From contig NC_079202.1 of NCBI RefSeq assembly GCF_026745355.1, forward strand, positions 46,636,873 to 46,700,872: a stretch of 64,000 nt of DNA, written 5' to 3'. The notes beneath the pieces were generated by a model that was not told the DNA's origin, did no database searches, and worked only from the letters and a program-made list of their open reading frames with translations. This stretch comes from Beta vulgaris subsp. vulgaris (lineage: Eukaryota; Streptophyta; Magnoliopsida; Caryophyllales; Amaranthaceae). Positions 24,600-36,400 of the stretch are shown here, in pieces (within the stretch, counting starts at the first letter, position 1; every line of letters begins with the position of its first letter). Made by a program: the position numbers and the translations under genes.

Positions 24600-25826
24600 T
24601 CTCACAAATCACAACTGTTCTAGTATGGGGTTAAACATTACTAGAGGCATTATTAAGCGGTTTAATAATATCTAAACATGTTAATATATACAGTATTAAT
24701 ATATTAATTTAAATTTTATTTAAAAGCTAATAATTTATTTTCATCCAAAACTAAGAGTATAAATTATTTACAATGTTATATTGCGTTGAAATAAGTGTTA
24801 TTATAAACTTTCATTTCTTAATTTACAACAAATAGTTCTCGGAGGTTATGATGAACAGCCAATTAAAATTTAATAATCCCCCTGCCCAAAAGGATTAAGG
24901 GAACATCTCTTCTTAACACCCACATACATACAATCCTCTCCCTTTGAAACTTAATATGTTACTATTCCAAGATGGGTGAATTTCGATGGGCTTATACTTG
25001 CCGGTTAGTACCAAGTAAGAGAACAAAATTTATCTCATACCATCTTGCTATATATAAAAAGTCAAATAGGTTAGAAATCGACAACACTTGAGTCCTCTTT
25101 CAAATGTCAAGTGTCCATATGTTTTTAAGAAAATTAGATGCAGTATAAATAGCAAATTTTTCAAAGCACTAATCACATATGATGTTTCCTTAATTTATAT
25201 GTAGTCGTGATAGATTAGGATCTTTAGTATGGAAAGTACATAATCTTATTTCCATAATATTAATCTTCGACCAATTTTTGTATTATTTAATAACTTCTTA
25301 AAATTATTCTACTTAAAGAACTTTAACAGTTTTTTCTGCAATGAAATATACTAATCTTATAACAAGTTTAGACTCGACATATATTTTTCAAATATCAACT
25401 TTTCGTAAAGTTTATTTGTTTGTAATTAAAGATACTAATAGTCAAAATTTGGTGTTAGCAGGCGTGAAAGTCAAACTGCGTAGATTAAAAAGAAACAAGT
25501 GCAGTATTCGTAGATCAACAAATATGGTTATTCGGATTGTTACATTCCATCACCACATGAAGTTTGTTTTTTGGAATCACAACCCTTACATTGATTGAAG
25601 TAACTATTGTTAGTGATAAGTGATATTCAAAACATCGATGGGATTTTACACCTACTAGTCTACAAATATCTATTAAACTTAATTACCAAGTCATCTGATT
25701 TACCATACAATGCTCCTCCCCTATTTAATAGGTTTCTCTCCAAGCCAGTTTCATAAATTTTTTCAAAAAATCAAACATAAAACTAAAGAAATTGTTGTGA
25801 TTTAGAAACAAGTGCTAACTAGTTTA
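24600..25826. other. AT-rich intergenic DNA, nothing recognised
   Basis: No supported gene. One 85-codon open frame at 25341-25598 matches no family I know and has no surrounding gene structure. Confidence 0.5.
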
Positions 25827-26142
25827 CTTCCTCCGTTTCCTAAAGATCTTCCTTGTTACTGTTACTACAGATACCAATGAGAATCAACTTGTGTGGGGTG
25901 TAGGGTGGGTAAAGTAGAAGAGAGAAAGGGGTTAAGATAAATAAACAAATAAAAAGGGGTTAAATTAGGAGAGAGAAAGGGAGTAAAATTGAATTAATAA
26001 TGTAATGGTGGACCATATGATAGGGACATGAGAAGGTAAAAAAGGAAAAAAAATTCCAAATAAGGAATAAACTAGAAGATGGAAGATTTTTTGGAGACGC
26101 ACTCAAACGGAAAGAGGGGAGATTTTTAGGAAACGGAGGGAG
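25827..26142. mobile_element. Stowaway-like MITE (family shared with 56027-56344)
   Basis: 316 bp. CTTCCTCCGTTTCCTAAAGATC at the left pairs with TTTTTAGGAAACGGAGGGAG at the right. TA flanks at 25825-25826 and 26143-26144. The interior (ACAGATACCAA, GGACCATAT, GGGGTTAA) closely matches the MITE at 56027. Confidence 0.85.
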
Positions 26143-26144
26143 TA

Positions 26145-26466
26145 TGTAACAATCAACAATAATCAAGAAGAAAACACGAAATTGAAATAACAATCAAGTA
26201 ATGCAAAGAGAGACAAAAAAAGAAAGAATACACCAAGATTAACGTGGGAAACCCGAATACAGGAGAAAATCCCACAAACTTACACTATGAAATCAATGGA
26301 GAATCAATGGTGAACATAAAATATCTCACAAACTCATTCTCTCTCCTAAAACCCTAGAAAGATGAGGCTCTAAGTTTGAACTTTGAGATATGTGTGCTAC
26401 AACCTTCTAAAACCAAAAAATAGGGTATTTATACTCATAGGATTAAAAAAGCAATCCAAGGACCAC
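26145..26466. other. Sequence resembling LTR DNA, split by the hAT element
   Basis: The segment with TAACGTGGGAAACCCGAATA and the continuation after the hAT element (28329-28750) look like the LTR of another retrotransposon, but I could not find both ends. The continuation is C/G-rich (GGGCCCGAAGAATTGT twice, 28379-28415). Confidence 0.3.
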
Positions 26467-28320
26467 CAATGGCGGAGCCAGGATTTCAAAATCGAGGGGT
26501 CACAGAAAAAACAAAAGATATTCAATATTAAAAATTTCACAACGCAAAGAAACATTATCCAATATTCAGTGTCATACATCGTAAACAAATAAAAAATTGT
26601 CTAAGAACATGAATTACCTTGAGATTTCATTTTCTTAAACATAAATTTTCGAAAAGTGGGTTCTTTTTCCATTGCCTCATATTTTGATCTAGGTGTATCA
26701 CTCATCGTTTTCTAATTCATTATTTAATACAAATTAATACATATGAACTAACATACAAACTATTAAATTATATGAAAATCAATCAATAAATTACCATCAT
26801 AAAGAAACTAAATCATCATAAAAAAAATTATAAATTAATTAACCCTTCTTAATTTATACAAATTCACACATTCACAAAAGAAATAACAACAAACTGACAA
26901 AGTGTATCAATCACAATTTACAAATTCAAAAATCCACACAAATATTACAATTAATATCAACCAAATAAGATTTTAAATATACAATATAGCAATTAGGAAA
27001 TTGATAGTGTAAAAGAATTAAAATTTAAACTATTTCAATACCTGGTGGCTGCGGGCTGCCGCGGAGGTCGGAGGTCGAAGCCTCGGAGGAGAACAACGAT
27101 GCAAGCGTGCGGGCGGTGGTCGCTGGTCGGCGTGCAGCGCGGTGGTCGCTGGTCGATTGCTCGATGAACTATTGGCTGCACTTTTGAGTTTTGAATTGCG
27201 TGAAATGTCTCACAATCTGAGCTTTTCCCTGAGCTGTTCTTTGTTTTCGTGTTGGCGGATTCAAATTTTCCACTTAAACTCTTCTAGCGGTCTGTTTTGT
27301 AGCTGTTAGATAACATGATCTCGCCATTTCTTAGTTTCCCTTCAGCATTGATGTTGTTCCTCCATTAGAGATGTACAACATTGTCAAATGATACGTTGAC
27401 ACAACCTGTGAACGCCATGGATGAAAGGACGCCCTTATTTTTTTTAGGTTTGAATTTGTTTGAAATTTTTTTCTATAGTTCAAATTTTATTTTCGTTCGA
27501 AAATTAATTTTGGTCCGAATATTATTTTTGGTCCGGCAATTATTTTTGGTCCGCAATTTTGTTTTGGTCCGAAAATTATTTTCGGTTTGAAATATTTTTT
27601 CCGGTATGAATATTTTTTAGTGAGTATTTGGAAAGGAAGGAGAGAGAAAGTGAAAAGTTCTAAAAATTAAATTCTTTTAAGTTGATTTAGTTAAGGCTTT
27701 GTTTAGGTAAATATTTCAAGTGACTTAAATAATACTCCAGGTGCTATAATTTTAAGTAACCTTATATATTAGTGATGTTTGGTGGAGATATTTAAATAAA
27801 ATAAGTTTAAAATTTGACTGAAATTGAGTTGGAGTAAAATATAGCGTATGAGATAAGGTGTTGGAAATTATTTTTTTTATTCTTTTTATCTTTTAAAGTC
27901 TAAAAAGATATTTTCTTTTTATCTTTTAAAGCCTAAAAAGAGATTTCAGCAACAGTCATAAATAATTTTACCAAACAGGTTATGCAATCAGCTAGGTTAT
28001 CGGTTTCAGCACCTTAACATTTTCAGTTGTTACCTAATCAGTTTCAGACACCTTATCAGTTTTAGCTCCATTTCAGACAGTATTGTCAAACATAGCCTAA
28101 AAAATATGGAATTGAAAGTTGGACCCACTCTAATTAATAAAGTCAAAAAAGTATGCAAATGGCAGACGATAATACAGGAGTGCAGATCCTTTTCCTCTTT
28201 TAAAGTGCTGATCGTTGCGTGCTTATGTAATTGCGTCTGATGCTAAATTTTTTTTTAAAAAAAAATCCTTAAAAAAAATTCATTCAAGGGGTCACGTGAC
28301 CCATATTAGCTCCGCCACTG
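26467..28320. mobile_element. Non-autonomous hAT-like element with nested MITE
   Basis: Ends CAATGGCGGAGCCAGGATTT and (inverted) CAGTGGCGGAGCTAATATG. The flanking 8-mers AGGACCAC (26459-26466) and AGGACCAT (28321-28328) differ at one base, an 8-bp duplication typical of hAT. Both ends read GGGGTCAC-like sequence inward. The interior has a GC-rich patch (27040-27165) with repeated GCGGTGGTCGCTGGTCG, a reiterated TTTTGGTCCG tract at 27485-27590, and a Tourist MITE; no transposase is visible. Confidence 0.75.
27695..28097. mobile_element. Tourist-like MITE nested in the hAT element
   Basis: Left GGCTTTGTTTAGGTAAATATT versus the inverted right end GGCTATGTTTGACAATACTG, with TAA on both sides (27692-27694, 28098-28100). 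Confidence 0.65.
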
Positions 28321-28969
28321 AGGACCATACTTTAAAACTAAATCACGAAAAAAACACGTGCAAACTGGATTGTCCTGGTGGGCCCGAAGAATTGTACGGG
28401 TGGGCCCGAAGAATTGTCCGACCGGCCAAACCTCACTGTAACTTCCTGCCTCGAGGTAGAAGCTATAACACACTACTCGCCCACCCGAGCCTTAGGCCAC
28501 CTGCTCGGGGGATCAAGAGCCCAACTTACTGCCCTAGGCCTCGAAGAAGGGCGTCCGCCCGGGCTCATGAACCTGCTACTTGCCCGGGCCTAACTCCTCC
28601 TTGGCTTGTCTTCTTCGAGCTTGCTTCACTATACTCCACTCAACCCAACATAACTCTATCATCAACCTACTTTCATATATTCGATCAATCTAATTTTCAT
28701 ATTTCGATTTAATATTTTGTCATTATAACTACAAAGTTAATATTGTTGATCGTACAATAACCTCGAACATCAATTCACATCACCGCAACTCAAAAATTAG
28801 TTGATTGTCAACAATTTTTCCAAATGCCCCAACTTTTTTTTTTTAAAAGGATTCCAAATGCCCCCAACTAATTAAGAGATTGTTTGACAAAATTAGCAAT
28901 TATATTTGTAGTTAGTTGTTTTAATCGGTCCCTACTCTTTTGCTAAAGGTTAGTGACCTAATATAGTTA

Positions 28970-30285
28970 GGCTATGTTCTATTCGTCTTATTTTTGCTTA
29001 TTTCAGATCAGATCGGATCAGATTAGAAAAAATAAGTTCAGACCAGATCAGAAAAAAATAAGTTCAGTTCAGATCAGATCATGCTTATAATTAAAAACTC
29101 ATTACTACTATTAATATTATTATTTACTAGTACGTTTGTTCAAAAGGATTATTATTCATTATTAATATTGGTAACTATTATTAATCTCGTTGTTATCATT
29201 ATAAAGCTATCATTATTTTAAGTTATTTTGTTGTTATTAACTAATATAAAATTAAAAGCCACGTGTTAAGAACATAGATTAGCGCAAAAATAAAAAATAT
29301 AAAAAATATGATAGCTCAAATTCATGAAAACAAAACTACTAATATAAGTTCAGATTACTTTTCAAAATAAGCTAAATGCGAGATACGAATTATAAATTTA
29401 GATTCGATATACCTCTTTCTACCGAATACCAAATCTCTCTAGCTATTTGAAGTTGCACCCTATCCATTTCTTTCTTGCGCAAGTCATTGAACATATCACA
29501 ATCTACTCTACTTAGTGCAATATTTACGGTCCTTGAAATCGGTATATCGAACTCATACAATCGGATGAAATTTTGGAGTGTGAATGCATAAATCATAATA
29601 GCCAATTGATATGGGACATCCATGTTCGATATGTTTGACAATATTTTCCATCTCTTTTTAAAGGTTTCAAAACATCTTTCAATTGTAGTACGGAGAGATG
29701 AGTGATGATAATTAAAATTTTCTAACATGCCTTATGGAGGGGGGCCATTTTGAAATTCGAGAATGTGATATCTTATATTTTTATTTTTAAAAGAGTTGAG
29801 TCTACCAACTTTTCAAGTGTGAAATCTTTTTTTAAAGGGTAAGTGTGAAACATTTTAGAAGTGCTCTTATAAATTAATGACTTGGGTTATAGAATTATTT
29901 TTAGTAATAATAATTATTATTATGATTATAATTATAATTATAATAATGATAATAATTATTATTATTAGTAAAAGTTGTGTAAAAGTTGTGATAGAAATAA
30001 AATAATAATAATAATACTATAAATAAGATCTTATAATGTACTTCTATTACATAAATGAATTACAAAGTAATAATATACTACTAATAATATATTTTATAAA
30101 AGATAAGATCTTGTAAATCAGATCAGATCAGAAAAAGATAAGTTCAGATTAGATTACAAAAAATAAATTTAAATTAGATCAAATTAAAAAAAATAAGTTC
30201 AGATCAAATAAGTTCAAATCAGATCAAATACGTTCATATCAGAAAATTTTAGATCACAATATTTCAGATGAACTAAACAGAAGTA
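28970..30285. mobile_element. PIF/Harbinger-like element remnant with subterminal repeats
   Basis: The minus-strand frame 29728-29390 carries the C-terminal part of a Harbinger-type nuclease (FNYHHSSLRTTIERCFETFK, then YQLAIMIYAFTLQNFIR). On both sides lie repeated AGATCAGATCAGA and AATAAGTTCAGA motifs (28990-29085 and 30115-30270). The left end GGCTATGTTCTATTCGTCTT is weakly mirrored by AGATGAACTAAACAGAAGT near 30268-30286. The rest of the transposase is absent, so this is a deleted derivative. It reaches within about 140 bp of the carrier gene's start codon. Confidence 0.6.
29390..29728 (-). pseudogene. Harbinger-type transposase, C-terminal fragment
   Basis: 112 residues. It begins NFNYHHSSLRTTIERCF and contains LKRW-type KKRWKILSN and LQNFIR, the hallmark downstream part of DDE_Tnp_4 nucleases, including the final catalytic acid region (TIERCFE). 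It ends REIWYSVERGISNLNL. The N-terminal catalytic aspartates are missing. Confidence 0.75.
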
Positions 30286-30424
30286 GTTTTTGTTGGTCAC
30301 ACGGGTACACGGACCTCCTTTTCGAACCAGTAGTTTGTTCTCCAGCTTTTGCTTCATCTTCACTTTCAAAATCCGCAAATCTGCAACAACTACCTCCATT
30401 TTCTCTCTCTTACACTCTCACTCA

Positions 30425-33400
30425 ATGCCAACCTCCGATGGCTTAGCTCTAGAATTCACCCCAACTCTACCACACCTTTCTCACTCCTCAGTCTCACCCT
30501 ATCTATTCACTGGTGGTCTCTTTCTCGACTCCATTATTTCTCCTTCCTTTCTTAATTGCATTCCGAATTCTTCTTCTTCTCGAAATTATGCAACTCCTCT
30601 AAAAAAGGGTAAGAGGGTAGTTTGTTTTAAGGGTGTTTTTTCATCGGTTAGTTTGAAGGATTTTACTTCTAGTAATAATGGAGGTGAAGAAATTGTGGGG
30701 ATTAAGAATGTGGGTTTGGAGAGAGAGAAAATCGAGTTACCCAAACATGGCGCTATGAACCCCAGCAAGCATTTGTGGGCTGGTGCTGTTGCTGCCATGG
30801 TTGCCAGGTGCCTCCCTACATTTCTTCGTTTTCTTTGCAATTATGGTTGTTTTTATTGTTAGTTGGCAAAGTCTTGCGGGGTTGGTTGGTACCTAAGGCC
30901 TGGGATTGAATCTCGTCTATGTCACTATGCTTAATCACTCTCTACCACCAACCTAAATTAGTTATATATATAGATTTTTTTGAATTGTTTTTTCACATTG
31001 ATGATAGGGTTAAATTTTGGATCTTGTTTTGTGTTGATTGTTAAAGATATTCTTACAGGGAAAGTTGGGAAGGTTTATTTTGCAATTCTGGGTTTCCTTT
31101 ATCCAATTAAATGTCAACTTAGATGCAAAGTTCTGTAGAATTGTGGTTTTATCTGTGATTTGGTGCTGAATAACTTATGTTCCCTTTGAATAAGTGTTTG
31201 ATTGGGGATGAGTTTTAATCCTTGAATCATTATAAAGTGGAATTGGTATGTTTCATGATTTCGATTCGTGTGAGCTAAATGAAGCATAAGAGTGAGGAAT
31301 GACTGTAATGATCATATCTTCCGGTCTAGTAGCCCTGAATGTTTGTTTGCTGTACGTCGAGCTTTCTTGATTGTTTATACCAGTTTCCGTATTATAGGCC
31401 ACTGATAGTTCTATGTTGATATCCCACTGCTGTTCCATGCTCTATATAGCTTATAGAATAGCTATAGTGTAGAATCTTCTTGCTCCGTCTTCACTAAATT
31501 GTCAGACCTTTTCACCTTTTTCACTTAAATTGTTGGTTTCCAATGCCAATAGCACTTTAAACTCATTAGTCATTAGAGCGTGAATGTTGCTTGAATTTGT
31601 GGATTTTTTCCCTTTTTTCCAATAACCCCCCCTCTGTGCTAGACACTGCTAGTTATGTAATACATGGGGATAGTGGCATAGTGCTGCGTGTATTATTGAT
31701 TTGAGGTCTGGCATAGTGATACTTGTCTGTTTTATATCGTGTGGTCTATATTACAGAACATTATTTGGTTCCAATAATGTTTTAGGACAATGTGATGATT
31801 GCACAAGTACAGTACTCTTCAATCTTAGCACCCTAGTGTCAACTGATCCAGTTCAGCTAAATATCTATAAGAGGATAAGGTGCTGGTCTCACACGCTGTT
31901 GAGAATTTGAGACTATCAGATGTATTAGATCCTTGCTGACTCGTGGAAATCGTTCAGATATTAACTCTTAACCTGTGCCTTCTCTTTGGGTCTACAGTTT
32001 CTCGACTTCATCACTTTACGAGTGAATTTCACTGTTTCAGAACTGTTGTTGCCCCACTTGAGAGACTGAAGCTAGAATATATTGTTCGTGGTGAGCAGAA
32101 AAACATCTCGGAGCTTGTCAGGACAATTGCTGTTACTCAGGGCTTGAGGGGATTTTGGAAGGGAAACTTGATTAATATTCTACGTACAGCTCCATTTAAG
32201 GCAATCAATTTTTGTGCTTATGATACGTATAGAAAGCAACTACGCAAACTGCATCTCTTGGAGGGAACGCCAAATCTTGAAAGGTTCATTGCTGGAGCTG
32301 CTGCTGGAATTACTGCTACTGTTCTGTGTTTGCCTTTAGACACTGTATGTAACAAACTGGAACCTGCCTGTCTTATAATCATTATAGAGTCTGATTAAAA
32401 TAAGATGTATTAAGAGTCTTACTTTAGCAGGATTGCACGAAGATTTGTGGTTAATATGTTTGGAAGAGGTACATCCGTACATATTAGTTGATAACACTGC
32501 ATTTGAGTTCCTTACTTTTCTCTTAGCTTAAATTTGGTGTCTAACTGTTGTCTTTACTTTTATAGTGAAGATCAAATCTAAAATTGCTTATGAAGTTTTC
32601 AAAATTAATATAATTCGCAAGTCTTCTGATGTATTTACCTTTTCAATCATACTTCATTTTTTTGCAAAGCTTTTATCTGTTTTTAAGGTGGTTCTTTTTT
32701 TTTAATCAGATCCGGACCAGAATAGTTGCTCATGGTGGGGAAAAGTTGGGTGGTGTTGTTGGTGCTTTCCGTTATATGATTCAAACAGAAGGATTCTTTT
32801 CCCTTTACAAGGGATTGGTTCCATCGATAATGAGTATTGCACCTTCTAGTGCAGTTTTTTATGGGGTGTATGATATACTTAAATCATCCTATCTGAATTC
32901 ACCTGAAGGAAGAGAAAGGATACAAACAATGAAGTTACACGGGAAGGATATAACAGCTTTTGGCCAACTTGAATTGGGACCTTTAAGAACCTTATTGTAT
33001 GGAGCTATCTCTGGTGCCTGTGCCGAAGCTGCTACCTACCCGTTTGAAGTAGTCAGGAGAAAGCTTCAAATGCAAGGAGCAAAATTGAGTACACCGGCAA
33101 CTTTTCTTAAGATAGTTGAGCAAGGAGGGATTCCAGCTCTATATGCTGGACTGCTTCCCAGCGTACTTCAGGTATGTATATATATCTTCCCTTGTACTGG
33201 TAATTGGTGTCTTATGTTCATGTAAACCTCTCCAGGTTGGGAAAGAGGCATTTTATATCATTGATGCGCTCTGAAGTCACAATAGATATCATTACCCTTG
33301 GTTGTGTCATCTTTTCTTGATCTAAGTAAGTTAATTTACTAGCGTAGGTGGATTATTTTTAAGTCTTTTCCCCTTATTCAGCACCCACACCTAGAAAAGG

Positions 33401-36400
33401 GAATTGAAGTGTAAAACTTTTGGAAGTGGAACTAGTGCATTACTTGTTAGAAAGAGACTTTAAATAAGTGGTAATTTTTGTTGTTGTTGGTGAGTCAACC
33501 AGTGTATTAATGCATCTACAAAGTACAGAAGCTTAAATTACAGAACTCCCTTAAACTGCATCATGTCCAACTCCATACCTATAGAAGAGTTTGCTGAATA
33601 TAGGAAACCACGATCACTAATTAATCAAGCAGTTGTTAGCTTGATATTACATCTAATTTTCGCAAAGCAGTTGTTAGCTTGAATTCTGACAGGCTAAAGT
33701 CGTATCACCTTATCAAAAGTAATCCTAAAGTCCTCTAACAAATAGTAGTCAGGGAAGTAGGGTCGAATCCACATAGAACAGTGTTCTTTTCCTAATTGTC
33801 AGTCAAATCTAGAGTATAGGAACGAGTGTTTGTGAGTAATTATACTAAATTAGACTATACCTTATCAATAATAAAAAGTCTAGGGCATAGGTTCACCAAT
33901 GATCAATATTTCGGAATGAAACACAAAAATCAACAATTAATAATGCAGTTAAATAGGTTGATTCGCTCTCTCAAGTCTAAATCAACCATAGAACGGTATT
34001 AACAGACTCTCGCAATTTATTAATACCAACTCTACCTATTGAAACTAGCCCTAATCAAGTTTTACCTCTCGGCGCATAACCTAATATTGCAACACTATAA
34101 CAATCAAATCTGGCCAAATTGGATTGAATAGACATAAAAACATTCAATAGGATCAACAACATCAATAAAAATCAATACTTTAATAACATCCCTTCCTAAT
34201 TGATCATGGATCCCCCTAAACCCTAGAAATAGACTACTCAATCATAATTGGAGAAAACATATTCATAATTAAATAAGCAAACATGAATTAATAAAAGGAT
34301 TGAATAGAATAAAAGAGAAAAGAAATAATACCAATTGTAGAACCAATCTTGCAAAAATCAAAGCTTCTATTGAAAATTCAATGTAATTGGGGAAAAAAGC
34401 AAAACTAGGGTTCTTCACTAATTAGAGAAAAAAAGTTCTAATCTCTAATGAATTAATGATGGAAAAAACAAAATAAAATAAGATAGGAAATAATAATATT
34501 CCCTTGAGTCTTTATACCTTTCTATTTCCTAAAACAACTAGAAAAATAGAGTCTAATTCGTCAAAAGATAAAGCCCTATTCGACTAGGAAACACGGAATA
34601 ACCCGGCGCGCGGGTTTTCGTCCTGCAAAATAGCGTCAACTTGTAAAGACCATATCTCGCAAACTAGAAGTCGTATCGGGGCGTGTGATATACCGTTGGA
34701 ACGCTCTAAGTCTAGTTTCCAACCCCACTGGAATCATCAAATTCCGATCTCTGGATAATGAGTTATGATCAAAAGAGTGCACATGACTCATTTTCCATAC
34801 TTCTTTTAATATGTTTCCGCTATGTTTGGGTTGCAATCGACTCGAAGATGCCCTTTGGACTTCTCATTTGACTTAGCTCCTTCCTAGATGCTTCTCATGC
34901 TTAAGCTTGCCAATAATACTCCAATTGTGTTCTCAAAAACTATCAAAAACACCAAAACACACACAAGAGTATATCTTCTCAACTTAAGTAACTATATGCA
35001 ATTATGGACTAAGAATGCAACTAAATGATCCTAAAATGCAACCTAAATGCATCATGAAATACCTATATTAATATGACTCATCAAACTCCCCAAGCTAAAC
35101 TGTTGCTTGTCCTCAAGCAATCAAACAATAGACACGGGAAGAAAATGATAACCTACAATATGGGACTAAAACGGGTCAAGCACACAATCCAAAACACGAG
35201 AGATATCAACTATACTGAACCAAGCATCGAGTATCTAGAAACAAAGCCGCATAGCACGTCATGTGACCAATCAACTCAACAATCTTACCACAAACCCTTT
35301 CCCCCAAGCGGACTTAACAAAACTTGACAGACCTCACTATAGATATGTGAATAATACCTCTTGTGTTTAGGGCGAAAATCAATGACACTCAACGATCTCA
35401 ACCTATATATATCAACTCAGAAGAAGCAGTACTCTTTAACTTTGACCTTTTGACTCACCTTCAACACGAAAAATGCAACACACAAAGATCAAGAGGACTT
35501 TCAAGGGTTGTAATGAGGCTAGGGTTAAGGGTATGGATCATATTTTGGGAAATGTGGTGGAAAAGCCAAGAAGGGAGCAAATATCAATGAAAACGGCCAA
35601 ACAAGGCATTCACAACTTCATATAACACCATCATTACCAAATATCCCACAATATCTTTCATGCATAGTAACCCATATATAACCTTTTCACTTTTCCTTCA
35701 AAATATGTTCACTTTCTTTGTTTCTTTCATTCTTTTTTTCTTCATTCTTTTTCCATATTGCCAAAATCTCTTTGAACCACATTCGAATTCGATGATAAAG
35801 CTCATTAATAACACTTTCCTTCAACAAAACCAGCATTAACTACATCCATGTAATACAGTATGACCAAAACTAACACTTGCTCCCCCAAGCTAGGCTTGGG
35901 ACAATAATCAAATGAGGTTAAGGGTTGTAATATGGGTGAAAGTAGCAAGCAAAGGTCAAGAAAGCTCAGCGGGGCTAGAGACGGGAAATATGAAACAAGT
36001 AGAACTCTGGAGCTAAAATCATGAAATGAACGCCTCAATCATATCAAATAGTGTACACAATCAAGTATCAAGGAGTACCAGGTCAAAATCAAGATCAATA
36101 CATCAACTGAGGAACTAATCACTCATGAAAGAACATAACTGACACAGATTCGTCAGTTTATTAGGCACAGAAGCTCACATGGGTCAATTTTGTCTGCACA
36201 GTAAAGTTAAAGCCAGCCAGAGAGATCAAACAGTCTTACCAAGGCCAATCAATCGTATCACAATTAAGCTATGAAGAATCATGAAACCACTGTACAACAA
36301 AGCGAAGAGCTGTAGTAGAGATATCCACAAAGTTCTCGAAGGTGTGCCAACAATAGTCTCATAGATGAAAACTAGAATGAAATGAGCTAGCTAAAATGCA

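Noticed and set aside
28215..28712. 165-codon open frame as a gene
   Set aside because: It crosses the end of the hAT element and low-complexity DNA, has no recognisable domain and overlaps another open frame; chance.
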